A stretch of 22,634 bases of DNA, from the NCBI GenBank assembly GCA_035527995.1, contig DATKZJ010000111.1:1-22634 (forward strand), read 5' to 3'. The position numbers were made by a program, and so were the translations under genes. This stretch comes from JAFGTF01 sp035527995. GTDB taxonomy: Bacteria > Spirochaetota > B62-G9 > DRHN01. This document shows positions 8,901 to 15,932 of this stretch, in pieces. Every line of letters starts with the position of its first letter. The first letter of the stretch is position 1. The notes under the pieces are model-generated. The model did not search any database, was not told the DNA's origin, and worked only from the letters and a program-made list of their open reading frames with translations.

Positions 8901-9109
8901 AGTTTTGTAAAGGTAATTGCAAGGATCTCGTTCGGAGAAACGCCTGAGAGGAGCATTCCGAGGAGCCTCGTGGTGAGCGCAAAGGTCTTCCCCGAACCCG
9001 CCGAGGCGGAAAGCGCGTAAGAGGAATTTGGATCGTACGATTGAAAATCGTACGATCTTTGATCGTCAGACGACCGGTTTTCCGGTCCCGGGTCAAAAAG
9101 GTTGCTCAT
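5915..9109 (-). CDS. addA: AddA/RecB-like UvrD-family helicase-nuclease
   Basis: At 1064 residues it carries the superfamily 1 helicase motifs in order: Walker A ASAGSGKT (35-42), TFTKLAANE (66-74), Walker B LIDEFQDTS (404-412), GDVKQSIYRFRG (437-448), QTIHQSKGLEYHTVIVP (725-741) and YVALTRARENL (805-815). The C-terminus is a PD-(D/E)XK nuclease: H907, D989 in GRADRV, D1001-F-K1003, then RQQVASY (1021-1027). No C-terminal cysteine cluster is present, as in RecB-type rather than AddB-type nucleases. With the AddB-like protein encoded just upstream it should form a heterodimer that unwinds and resects double-strand DNA ends for RecA and degrades foreign linear DNA. Both its boundaries are ATGA overlaps, showing tight co-translation. 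Confidence 0.92.
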   Translation of the reverse strand: MSNLFDPGPENRSSDDQRSYDFQSYDPNSSYALSASAGSGKTFALTTRLLGMLLSGVSPNEILAITFTKLAANEIRDGLFKRLSALERGEKAETKIYADLLKAEEKKLAGMARLLRFELVEKFSLLRVSTIHSFLGGLIGLFPKETGFMLDLKIIDEKEREGVLKEAFEDFYGLLAADFDLFERILRFIRAYREGRARTARAIQEIYTNVEKKKFILRDLLGSEKERSLRVLREYEERRDGMRSGEILRSVELLTSVCSSYLEEWGDNKNLRSFLNKLTLFFEYKNPRTLWELPALKRSEEEGPIRYLKTMTGHIEEEIASRFKDTFSFVRQETRRYLASEMDYYIDTWFEIFRRIHSFYEERKRSRRSVDFDDFETCALGLLEKISDYDYIDYRLDSRIRYVLIDEFQDTSESQWEVLRHFVSRAVRNGGNFFYVGDVKQSIYRFRGGEPWLFEKVREDLDLPLHSLEYSYRQNRVLLEFVNGIFKKIKERVFPDYGYETQALPPGHGGKDRGHLHIERFESKEEVLPGVLEKTRELEREGVALSDIAVLCRRNAEAKEIESLFLSNGIPYRTAGRSLLLGDPAVLDIVNLIKLCISPAEPLFLAGFLRSRMAGLPYGELEALGDITFEMLQKRVPDLAGRIRSLVEGSRHMLPSEFLWRAYDEYDVLGAYTESREPLLDLLEVAHLFEDRPEVPTLERFALWIEENRDVLPIKSGAGRGVTIQTIHQSKGLEYHTVIVPYLSQQFKLKHEGSLLYTRDREGRVDRYGIASPRYVDWLGESRQMQTVIEENNREHRIDELNILYVALTRARENLAIFPVAGKGETVGDVMLSSFDENFSREELTYRKKVGRVVPSEKEKEHVEHAYERHVLKPGPEPSGFAEEDLVPASLDIRHKRIGLLKGLLFHKALEMSKKIPSPDEVDALIERACVMVGSEYTKDERQRAKMKAKRSLEGTIADRRLEPYFGDNAVSEVDTLSSQYKNLMGRADRVVFGESIRIIDFKTDEVKGERRLGALVSRYRQQVASYGSSFANLYQERHIEGWLYFTDAPLEERLVNVYAKEVS

Positions 9110-11760
9110 GCTTCATATATCCTGCATATGTTGTAGTATGGACAGTACACGCAGTAGGTCATATCGTTTGCCAGTGAGAGCTCGGTCCGCTTCTCAAAAT
9201 CAGCGAGGAACCCCATGAGGTGGCTCTCGAAATCGTCCAGGTACCGTTCCGCTTCATCCGCTTTTACGATGATCTCGAAATCTCTTTTCTTCGAGAGATC
9301 GAAATAGCCGAGCCCCTTTATTGCGCGGCCGGGAAAGCTCTTTCTGAAGAGGAGCCCGTAGAACCCGAGCTGTACCTCCATGTAGTCCCCTTCAGGAAGG
9401 TGGTCTCTTTTTGCCGGAATCTTCCCAGTCTTGTAATCGAGAATCGTGTAGCCCCCCTCCTTCGACCTGTCTATCCTGTCTATCCTCCCCGAGAGGGTGT
9501 AGGCCCAGGCCTTCACCCTGAACTCTCGTTCAAGCCATTCTACGCACACCTCATCGCCGCGCCTGAATCGCTCGTAGTCCCTCCGCAGCGCCTCTTTGAG
9601 GTTCTCCAACAGTATCCTCCTGGCGAGGACCTCCTCTTTCGTCCCGAAGAGGCCGTCTGTAAAGAGTGCCAGGAACCTGTCGTGCAGCTGAGCTTCGAAA
9701 CTTTTGAACGAGGGAAGGTTCTTGAAGTCCAGCTCCCTGTAGAGATCACGCAGTAGAAGATGAATCTTACTTCCAACGACGTCCATTTCTATCTCTTTTT
9801 TTAAGGTCTCTTCACCTTCGATCTTCAGCACCTTCGCGATGTAGTACTGGGTCTCGCACCTCTTCAGCCTGTGTATGTCGAGTCTGCTGTAGGTGTCGGA
9901 CTTTTTTTCAAGCAGAGGGTGTTTGGCCGCCTTTGTATGATCCGCCGATTCGCGTCCGGCAAACGGAATCGTGTAGGGAAGAGGCCTTTCAGGCTCTGAA
10001 GACAAGAGCTGGCAGTACCTGCTTCTCACCTCGAACTCGCCTGAAAACTCCCTTATAGGTATGAGAAACGCATGCTCCGAGGCGTCGAGGAGTCTCTTGA
10101 GATAGTAGAACTCGAGCTTTTCCCTGTCCTGCAGGGACGAAAGCCCGAAAGCCTGCTTCAGGTCCGCCGAGAAGAAGATGTCGGACCGGGGCCTGGTGGG
10201 GAAGTATCCCTCGTTGAAGGACGGAACGACGACAGTCCTGAAGGTTACACCCCTCGTTTCGAGGAGGCCGATGATCTGTACTCCGCTTCTCAGGCTCCCC
10301 TGAAGGGTGTACCTCTTGGTTTCCGCGTGATTGAGGAATATTTCGAACGGCCGTTCACTGAATTTAATGGTTTTATAACTATTTTCCCCGGAAGCGGATT
10401 TTGGGTCGGACTGCTCCAGGTCTCCGAGTTCAGATAACTCCAATGCGCTCTCGAGAAGCATGTCGCGGACCGTGTAGAACTCGTACGGTTTTTTTCCGCC
10501 CAACATATCGAACAGCTCTATCAGCCTTTCATAGAGGTCCCCGAAATTTCTACAGCCGTAGAGGTTTTTTAAAAATCTGAGGGCTTCACCGCTTCTCTCA
10601 TCGAGAAGCGAGCTCTCCAGCGATCGAATATTAAACACCCGCCAACTCACGACCCTTTCCCGAAGGCCCTTATACTCTCTTCTTCCTGAAAGCTCGCAGA
10701 AGAACTCGCTTCTCACAAGCTCCAGGAGAACAGAGGTGTCCATCCCGGAATCGAAGAAAGTACTGACAAGACGAAGGAATACGAAGACGGGCGCTTTCTT
10801 GACAGAGATCCCTCTCGTATAGTTCGACGTTATCCTTAGAGAGTCGCACGACCTCTTCACCATCTCGCACACAGTAGGATCGATGTTGATCACTGCTATC
10901 TCGTGCGGAGAGACTCCCCGGGAGATCTCCCGGCTTACGATTGACATGACGAGCATGACCGTTTCGATCCGCGTGGACGATTCGTGAAGGTGAAGCTCGG
11001 CCTTTTTTTCAGCGCTTTTGCCCGCTTTTTTCGGGAGACCTTCCGGTGAGCGAAAACTTATCAGCCTCGAAAAGTCATGGTCATCCGTATCCTGGTAGAT
11101 GACGTGGAGTTTGTCCTCGATCGCACCGAACAGTCTCTTCTCGTTCACCGTCATGAGGAGAGGTGAGATGAACACCACGTCGTCGTATCTCGAGAAGACT
11201 GTTTCTATCTCGCTTTTGCCGACCTTTTTCAAAAGAAAGCTCGTGTCGTACAGCCCGCTTCTTTCCTGGAGCTCATTGTAGCCGGAGTAGATCCTGCGGA
11301 ATATCTCAAAATGCGTGCCGAACCGGTCGTAGTAACCGCCGGGGGCGCTACCCTCGAGATCTATCTCCATGCGGTTGATCTCTTCGAAGGAGCGGAACAG
11401 CCCGGATGCGAGCAGCATAAACGAAGAAAAGCTCGAAAGCATATTCATTCCGAACAGATCGTCGAACCCCTCTGTGTGTACGCACGCATGGTACAGCGTG
11501 GAGAGCTTCTGCATCATGTTTGCACGCTGAAGTCCTGTATACGCGGTGAGAGAATCGATGAGCTCGTCTATCTTCACCATCGTTGGAGAGATGGCGTCCT
11601 CCCTGCCGAACGCCCCCAGTATGGCCGCCGCCATATAGACCTTGAACCTCTCAGTCGGAGTGACGATAAGCGTCTGTGAGGGAGCGAGCTTATTCTCTTT
11701 AATGTAAGCCGCTGCGAACTGTGACGGGTCCTGACGGAAACCGAGCGGGACGAATCTCAT
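9106..11760 (-). CDS. addB: AddB-like subunit: Fe-S PD-(D/E)XK nuclease with degenerate helicase domain
   Basis: I take the ATG at 11760 (884 aa) because it overlaps the preceding stop by ATGA, the spacing used throughout this operon; an ATG at 11838 would add 26 unconvincing residues. The N-terminal half resembles the helicase-like part of AddB but shows no Walker A motif. LLETRGVTFRTVVVPSFNEGYFP-type motif V sequence lies near 499-521. The nuclease domain has H667, D761 in GRIDRID, D775-Y-K777 and Q797. Four cysteines, C635 and the C870-x2-C873-x5-C879 cluster (CVYCPYYNIC), match the AddB/Cas4-type iron-sulfur site that clamps the nuclease domain. It probably acts as the second nuclease and end-recognition subunit with the AddA-like partner. 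Confidence 0.88.
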   Translation of the reverse strand: MRFVPLGFRQDPSQFAAAYIKENKLAPSQTLIVTPTERFKVYMAAAILGAFGREDAISPTMVKIDELIDSLTAYTGLQRANMMQKLSTLYHACVHTEGFDDLFGMNMLSSFSSFMLLASGLFRSFEEINRMEIDLEGSAPGGYYDRFGTHFEIFRRIYSGYNELQERSGLYDTSFLLKKVGKSEIETVFSRYDDVVFISPLLMTVNEKRLFGAIEDKLHVIYQDTDDHDFSRLISFRSPEGLPKKAGKSAEKKAELHLHESSTRIETVMLVMSIVSREISRGVSPHEIAVINIDPTVCEMVKRSCDSLRITSNYTRGISVKKAPVFVFLRLVSTFFDSGMDTSVLLELVRSEFFCELSGRREYKGLRERVVSWRVFNIRSLESSLLDERSGEALRFLKNLYGCRNFGDLYERLIELFDMLGGKKPYEFYTVRDMLLESALELSELGDLEQSDPKSASGENSYKTIKFSERPFEIFLNHAETKRYTLQGSLRSGVQIIGLLETRGVTFRTVVVPSFNEGYFPTRPRSDIFFSADLKQAFGLSSLQDREKLEFYYLKRLLDASEHAFLIPIREFSGEFEVRSRYCQLLSSEPERPLPYTIPFAGRESADHTKAAKHPLLEKKSDTYSRLDIHRLKRCETQYYIAKVLKIEGEETLKKEIEMDVVGSKIHLLLRDLYRELDFKNLPSFKSFEAQLHDRFLALFTDGLFGTKEEVLARRILLENLKEALRRDYERFRRGDEVCVEWLEREFRVKAWAYTLSGRIDRIDRSKEGGYTILDYKTGKIPAKRDHLPEGDYMEVQLGFYGLLFRKSFPGRAIKGLGYFDLSKKRDFEIIVKADEAERYLDDFESHLMGFLADFEKRTELSLANDMTYCVYCPYYNICRIYEA

Positions 11761-12716
11761 CGACAAAGGTCCTCGAGGTTTGGCGCTACATACCCTGAAA
11801 TATACCCCTTCACCACGCCCGATGCAAGGACCAGCCACTCTTCAACGAGTTTTTTAAGGCCCTCCGGCGGGTCAATCGCAGCCACCTCTGCGGGGGAGAG
11901 GAACCGCTGCCCATTCTCCAGCCGGTCAGCGAGCAGACATCGCCATTCGGCAAAGAGCGGGTAGAAGAGCCGTTTCGCCCTCTTCCACCCTTTTTTCAGG
12001 TCCCTCCTCAGGTTTTCAATTGCGATACTCGGCGCTTTTCTTATCGCGTCGACGAGCCACTCGGTGCCGTGCCAGAGGTGGTAGCCTGTGTAGCGCTCAA
12101 AGCTGTGATGGTAGTTGAAGGCAACGACGGAGAGCCCTCCCATCCGCTTCAGCGAGAAGATCACTTTCAGCAAAAACTGCTCTGAAAACGGCTTCTGATG
12201 AAAGGGGGTGAGAAGGTCCTGGATGTAGTGAATCGCACGCGCACTGAACCGTACTCCCCAGTAGATATCGCCGGCATTAAAAGCACGGCGGGCGAGCCCT
12301 GAGAAGTGAAGAGCCCTTCTATGAGCGGCCCCTGCCCTGAACCCGAAGAGTGCGTAACGCATGTGCCTGTATCCCTGGCTGCCGCCTGTGAGCCACTGGA
12401 AAGGGGAGACATGTATCTCCTCGTCCATCCCCCAGTCCGGCTCGGCGGAGTAGAGGGCCACTGTCTTCCCTGTCGTTACCCCGTTGCCTTTCGGTGCATT
12501 GTACTCTACAAAATCAGAGTAATATCTGTCCTCGTCGATCATCGGGTCGTCTGAAGCGACTGAAGGGCGCTTCCCGTCACGCATCTCCATCTTTGCCTTT
12601 GGGTTATAGGTGTCCCGGTCATACGCCTCGTAGACGTAGGGAGTAATCTCTATTCCTGCGTCGCACGGCAGCGCGTCTTCTGCACAAAGGAAAGTGTGTA
12701 CATCGTGGGCTATCAT
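11757..12716 (-). CDS. Zinc-dependent phospholipase C / S1-P1 nuclease-like protein
   Basis: The 319-residue protein holds the metal-site pattern of the zinc phospholipase C/P1 nuclease fold: H163-x3-D167-x5-H173 (HYIQDLLTPFH) has the spacing of the bacterial enzyme's H118/D122/H128, and H203-x3-E207 in NYHHSFERY fits its H142/E146. H7, H118 and D56/D57 or D94 are candidates for the remaining ligands. There is no signal peptide and no N-terminal tryptophan after a signal, which secreted phospholipases C use as a ligand, so it may be cytoplasmic or act differently. It sits between a secreted TPR-like protein and the AddAB pair, overlapping both by ATGA. Hydrolysis of a phosphodiester is the likely chemistry; lipid or nucleic acid as substrate cannot be decided. 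Confidence 0.7.
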   Translation of the reverse strand: MIAHDVHTFLCAEDALPCDAGIEITPYVYEAYDRDTYNPKAKMEMRDGKRPSVASDDPMIDEDRYYSDFVEYNAPKGNGVTTGKTVALYSAEPDWGMDEEIHVSPFQWLTGGSQGYRHMRYALFGFRAGAAHRRALHFSGLARRAFNAGDIYWGVRFSARAIHYIQDLLTPFHQKPFSEQFLLKVIFSLKRMGGLSVVAFNYHHSFERYTGYHLWHGTEWLVDAIRKAPSIAIENLRRDLKKGWKRAKRLFYPLFAEWRCLLADRLENGQRFLSPAEVAAIDPPEGLKKLVEEWLVLASGVVKGYISGYVAPNLEDLCR

Positions 12717-13621
12717 GGAGACTCGAACTCCTCCCGTACGGTGATGATGTTGAGCGGCGGCGCCGGCAGAAGCTTCAGCATTTCGTTACGCCTTGAGACC
12801 TGCCAGCGGGCGTTCTCCTGGAGAACTGCGTTCACCCCCCCGTAGATGTTTGCGACGTAGAGGACCCCCTCTACTCCGGCGAAAACCCAGCCTGCAGCGT
12901 CTATGTCGTTAGTGAAGCACACGACAGAGAGCGTGACAAAGGTCGCATTTATAAGAAGGCTCTTCAAGCCGTCCCACGGCCGTCCTGCGTATATGTGGCC
13001 GATGCCAGGCACGATCGACAGAAATCCACCGAGCACCGGGCTTTTTGCCCTGTGTCCGATAGTCTTTTCGAGCTCGGCTCGCAGGAGGCCTGCGGTATCC
13101 GACGGTATGGCAAGGGATTTGTCGAGCTCCTGGAGCGCATTCTCCCAGTCGAGGTTGTAGATGCTGAGAGAGACAGCCATCGAGTCCGTGTAGCGCTGCA
13201 GGCTCGAATCAATGTCCGGGCATAGAGCGTCGATGCGCCCCCTCTCCACCAGAAAGTCGTTCTCCCTCCGCTGCCTGAAGAGGATACTGAGGGTGTGGAA
13301 ACTCGACTCGCAGGAGAGACGGGAGTACCGTTCTTTAAAGGGGCTGTACTCCACAGAGCGCTGCACCTCTTCGAGGAGGAGAAGTGCGCTCCCGTACCTC
13401 TCTTCATTTGCGTAAGCGAGCGCCAGGACGAGCCTGGCGTACGGGGTGCGGTGCTCGTCGGGATTGTGGTAGATATACCGCTCGAGCTCCATAATCGACG
13501 CCCCATAGTTCCCGCGCCTGAAGAGATAGAGTCCGTAATCGAGGTCGCATTCGGCTTCAGCCGCCTGCCATACCCCGGCAGCAAGGAGGAAGAGCAGAAT
13601 AAAAATTGGCCGTTTTATCAT
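12713..13621 (-). CDS. Secreted/membrane TPR-like protein with TM2-like C-terminus
   Basis: I start it at the ATG at 13621 (302 aa), giving a clear signal peptide (MIKRPIFILLFLLAAGVWQA, cleavage probably after AEA at 21-23); a longer frame from 13726 runs through repeat-like DNA. After the signal come short helical repeats of TPR type (GLYLFRRGNYGASIMELERY, then YARLVLALAYANEERYGSAL). Near residues 195-240 is a TM2-like hydrophobic segment, GIGHIYAGRPWDGL followed by LLINATFVTLSVV. I do not recognise a specific function. It is the first gene of the five-gene operon with the phospholipase-like, AddB, AddA and nitrilase genes. A YidD-like gene lies upstream, and TPR-TM2 proteins of this type may work with it at the membrane, but that is inference. 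Confidence 0.72.
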   Translation of the reverse strand: MIKRPIFILLFLLAAGVWQAAEAECDLDYGLYLFRRGNYGASIMELERYIYHNPDEHRTPYARLVLALAYANEERYGSALLLLEEVQRSVEYSPFKERYSRLSCESSFHTLSILFRQRRENDFLVERGRIDALCPDIDSSLQRYTDSMAVSLSIYNLDWENALQELDKSLAIPSDTAGLLRAELEKTIGHRAKSPVLGGFLSIVPGIGHIYAGRPWDGLKSLLINATFVTLSVVCFTNDIDAAGWVFAGVEGVLYVANIYGGVNAVLQENARWQVSRRNEMLKLLPAPPLNIITVREEFESP

Positions 13622-13642
13622 TCTAGAATACCCAAGTAGACT

Positions 13643-13774
13643 GTCATTGCGAGCGTGTTGATCAGACCTATTTAATGTCTGATCCACTAAGCGAAGCAAT
13701 CCGCGCTGATATATATTGTGTAACATTATTACCGAATTTTATCATGTTTCGGGTACAAGAAAGATTGCTTCGTC
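13643..13774. repeat. Chromosomal interspersed repeat, split by a palindrome
   Basis: GTCATTGCGAGCG (13643-13655) and AGCGAAGCAATCC (13690-13702) look like the two ends of a dispersed repeat type common in bacterial genomes (TCATTGCGAG...AGCGAAGCAATC, from memory). Between them lies an inverted repeat, GATCAGAC (13660-13667) and GTCTGATC (13677-13684). An inverted partial copy, AGATTGCTTCGT, follows at 13762-13773. It sits in the leader of the AddAB operon. No clear promoter was found here. Confidence 0.5.
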
Positions 13775-13831
13775 CTTGTTAAGTCCACGCCTTTCTTCGG
13801 CTGATAGTTTCACACAATTTCGATATATAAT

Positions 13832-14218
13832 CTATCTTTTGTAGTAGTCCATTGCTTCGAATATGTAGTTGTGATACACGGGGTCGGAGTAGCTTCCCCG
13901 CTCATCTATGAGATCGTAGTAAACCATCGAGGCAGGGTCCTCCCTGTACACCATGCGGTCCACGACCATAATGCTCCCCCAGATGAATCCGTACTGTTTT
14001 ACCGCCTCCCTGTAGAAGGCTGAGCAGGTCGGGTAGTACAGGCACCGCGCCCCGTCATGCTGTGAGATGTTCTCCTGATAGAACCGTATCGCCTTCTCTA
14101 TCCCGGACTCTTCTTTAGGCTGCTCGTTAACGAGCACGTCGTACGCAGTCTCTTCTGCCATCAAGGGCATAACATTCACAAGAGAGAAGAAGAGGAGGGC
14201 CGCTGCCAGGGGTTTCAT
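13832..14218 (-). CDS. YidD-like protein with N-terminal signal peptide
   Basis: The 128-residue protein contains the YidD (membrane protein insertion efficiency factor) core at 43-77: AIRFYQENIS, then GARCLYYPTCSAFYREAV, with C59 and C65 in the family's C-x-x-Y-P-T-C-S pattern, and GFIWGSIMVVDRMVYRE. Unlike ordinary YidD, which is short and starts with an amphipathic helix, this one begins with a hydrophobic signal-like segment (residues 1-21, ending MAEE), suggesting export or membrane anchoring. It lies 210 bases upstream of the TPR/TM2 gene on the same strand, separated by repeats. No purine-rich RBS is evident before the ATG, so the start is slightly uncertain. Confidence 0.78.
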   Translation of the reverse strand: MKPLAAALLFFSLVNVMPLMAEETAYDVLVNEQPKEESGIEKAIRFYQENISQHDGARCLYYPTCSAFYREAVKQYGFIWGSIMVVDRMVYREDPASMVYYDLIDERGSYSDPVYHNYIFEAMDYYKR

Positions 14219-14312
14219 GGCAAAATGGTATTGGGAGGAGGCATAAAAAGCAACAAAAATCAGAAGATGATAGTTACACGAATTATCTCTGGATTATAGA
14301 GGTTAGAAAAAG

Positions 14313-14338
14313 TTGCAATAGCGGATAAATAGTATAAT
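14313..14338 (+). promoter_or_regulatory. Candidate promoter for the cassette region
   Basis: A perfect TATAAT at 14333-14338 lies 14 bases after TTGCAA (14313-14318). The spacing is shorter than ideal, so this is weak. It is well placed to transcribe the cassette genes starting at 14468. Confidence 0.35.
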
Positions 14339-14378
14339 AATTGGTATATAAGGAGTGATGTTAGTATAAGCTATATTT

Positions 14379-14412
14379 GCATATGATTCCATATTGGAGT
14401 TTTATACGAAAT
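14379..14412. repeat. Imperfect palindrome, left copy of a direct repeat pair
   Basis: TGGAGTTTTATACGAAAT (14395-14412) is identical to 18500-18517, and the preceding 16 bases are partly conserved (GCATAT...TCCAT). Each copy is an imperfect palindrome around its middle. The pair brackets the cassette gene and the RloC-like operon. Confidence 0.6.
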
Positions 14413-14429
14413 GGGACGGATATAAATAA

Positions 14430-14436
14430 GTTAGGC
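14430..14436 (+). other. Integron recombination site core (cassette left boundary)
   Basis: GTTAGGC fits the GTTRRRY core. It is the exact reverse complement of the R'' core GCCTAAC at 15653-15659, as expected when one mobile cassette circle supplied both. ATAAATAAGTTAGGC recalls the end of attI sites. No complementary R'' lies just upstream, so it is attI-like or a secondary insertion site rather than a full attC. Confidence 0.6.
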
Positions 14437-14467
14437 GAAAGCCCTGTTATTATGGGGTTATTACAAG

Positions 14468-15628
14468 ATGAGAAATGATGAATATTATAAAGCAATAGCG
14501 AAAACCGCAGAGAATTGGCGTAGACAGAATGTTTTTTCCTTGCAAGAGGTAACCCGCTTGGCCACGATGGTACAGCCCGCCTACATAAGCATGCTGAGAG
14601 ATCTGGAAAAGAGTATGGTAGGATTTAGGACCTTGCAGGAGCAGATACGTTCTCTTAGTACTTCAATTCCACGTATCGAGCCTGCACTGGAACAAAGCAT
14701 TAGTGAAGCCAACTTCCAAATGAGCGCTGTACTTGCGTCGCTTAAGCCCTATCAAGATTTTGCCAAAAGGCTCCAAGAAGACCAGCGGAGATGGGCTGAA
14801 TCGCTTAAAGCTTCTATTGGTGCATTATCTCAAGTGACAGGGATTGCAGCCATGATTAGAAGAGACTTTTCTCTGATGGCAAGTTCTGCTCTTTTCGCTC
14901 AACAGTCAGTTGCACGTATCAATTTTCAGGCGATTGGGGAGGTGGCCAAGATCGCAGATCATATGAGGGCAGCTTTATGCCAACCACTCTTAGAGATGGC
15001 TGATTCGTATCGATCTCTCTGGGACTCATTTAGTGTCGATTCTCAAAAACTTTTCTCGGTTCCATTAGTGGTAACCAAAATACCGAGTATTGAAATGTAC
15101 CTTGCTTTTCACCAGGCAGAAGTATCAACGGTAGAAGCCGAAGTTCTGCCCGAAGAGGAAGAATTTCTTACTGAAATTGAACCGAGCGTACAACACATGC
15201 ATGGGCTCATTGCATCCATTGATGGGCAGTTACTTCCCCTATATCAAGGTGCAATCGATGCCATTACATCTAACAATGTTGATCGTGTTCGTCATGCTAT
15301 TACTTCGCTGAGAGAATTATGCACACACATACTCCACAAACTTGCGCCTGATGAAGCCTTCTTCAAGTGGAATCAGGACGAGTCGAATCTGTATAATGGT
15401 CGCCCTACACGCAAGGGACGACTAAGCTATATTTGCAGAAACATCAACTATGGTACATTCACCACGTTTGTTGATCAGGATATCTCAGTAGCTCTTACGT
15501 TTCTCGATTTATTACAAAAAGGTACCCACGCAATTAAAAAACTATACGATGAAAGGCAAATGAAGGCGCTACTTATTAGAATGGAGTGTTTACTTGATTT
15601 CATTATAAGGATTTCACGAGATGGCTAA
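14468..15628 (+). CDS. Cassette-borne helical protein of unknown function, possible predicted nuclease domain
   Basis: I do not firmly recognise this 386-residue protein. Residues 1-200 are almost entirely helical and rich in Q, R, A and L, coiled-coil-like, with no transmembrane segment. An acidic linker (225-240, PEEEEFLTEIEP) leads to a C-terminal domain with VRHAITSLRELCTHILHKLAP (274-294), PTRKGRLSYICRN (313-325) and a final helical region. From memory this C-terminal pattern resembles a predicted nuclease found with prokaryotic Argonaute (pPIWI)-type conflict systems, but I could not verify it. The gene is the only ORF between the integron-type boundary at 14430 and the attC at 15653, which makes it a cassette gene; such cassettes often carry defence or toxin genes. 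The RBS is weak (GGGG at 14454). Confidence 0.75.
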   Translation: MRNDEYYKAIAKTAENWRRQNVFSLQEVTRLATMVQPAYISMLRDLEKSMVGFRTLQEQIRSLSTSIPRIEPALEQSISEANFQMSAVLASLKPYQDFAKRLQEDQRRWAESLKASIGALSQVTGIAAMIRRDFSLMASSALFAQQSVARINFQAIGEVAKIADHMRAALCQPLLEMADSYRSLWDSFSVDSQKLFSVPLVVTKIPSIEMYLAFHQAEVSTVEAEVLPEEEEFLTEIEPSVQHMHGLIASIDGQLLPLYQGAIDAITSNNVDRVRHAITSLRELCTHILHKLAPDEAFFKWNQDESNLYNGRPTRKGRLSYICRNINYGTFTTFVDQDISVALTFLDLLQKGTHAIKKLYDERQMKALLIRMECLLDFIIRISRDG

Positions 15629-15652
15629 ACGTAAACATTTTGTGGGGCCTTC

Positions 15653-15733
15653 GCCTAACACGTTGTTTGTGGCAAGCTTACGCTTGCCCAAATTGCCCTT
15701 CGGGCAACCTCACAAACACCGATATCGTTAGAC
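15653..15733 (+). other. attC: attC-like integron recombination site
   Basis: R'' GCCTAAC (15653-15659) and R' GTTAGAC (15727-15733) bound 81 bases. TGTTTGTG (15664-15671) pairs with CACAAACA (15711-15718) to form the inner L arms, with unequal bases between the arms as in folded attC. The top of the fold holds two hairpins: GGCAAGC/GCTTGCC (15671-15688) and TTGCCC/GGGCAA around TTC (15693-15707). The R'' exactly complements the GTTAGGC at 14430, defining a cassette of about 1.3 kb that ends here. Confidence 0.8.
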
Positions 15734-15766
15734 GAAATAGCAGCTTTAATATATTAGGGGGATCAG

Positions 15767-15931
15767 ATGAGAGATCCTATCAAATGGTTTGAAGAAGCTA
15801 TTGATTCAGGAAAATATAAAAAGGAAGTAATTGCTAAAATAATAGCATGTATTTCTGAAGATAGATTTAATATTAATGAATTCATAAATTGGGTATCTGA
15901 ACAATTAGAAAAAGATATGGGTAAGAATTAA
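15767..15931 (+). CDS. Small 54-residue protein coupled to the RloC-like gene
   Basis: The sequence starts MRDPIKWFEEAIDSGKYKKE and ends WVSEQLEKDMGKN: a small, charged, probably all-helical protein with no membrane segment and no family I recognise. AGGGGG at 15756-15761 is a good ribosome binding site five bases before the ATG. Its stop is one base before the ATG of the large ATPase gene, so the two are almost certainly co-translated, and the large gene lacks a strong site of its own. Such an arrangement suits an antitoxin, activator or subunit of the RloC-like RNase, or merely a leader controlling its translation. AT-rich codon use matches the large gene, not the chromosome. Confidence 0.7.
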   Translation: MRDPIKWFEEAIDSGKYKKEVIAKIIACISEDRFNINEFINWVSEQLEKDMGKN

Positions 15932-15932
15932 T

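Noticed and set aside
11761..11838. Longer start for the AddB-like gene
   Set aside because: ATG 11760 gives the ATGA overlap seen at every other junction of the operon and a better N-terminus.
13622..13726. Longer start for the TPR/TM2-like gene
   Set aside because: The extra part is translated repeat DNA and would bury the signal peptide.
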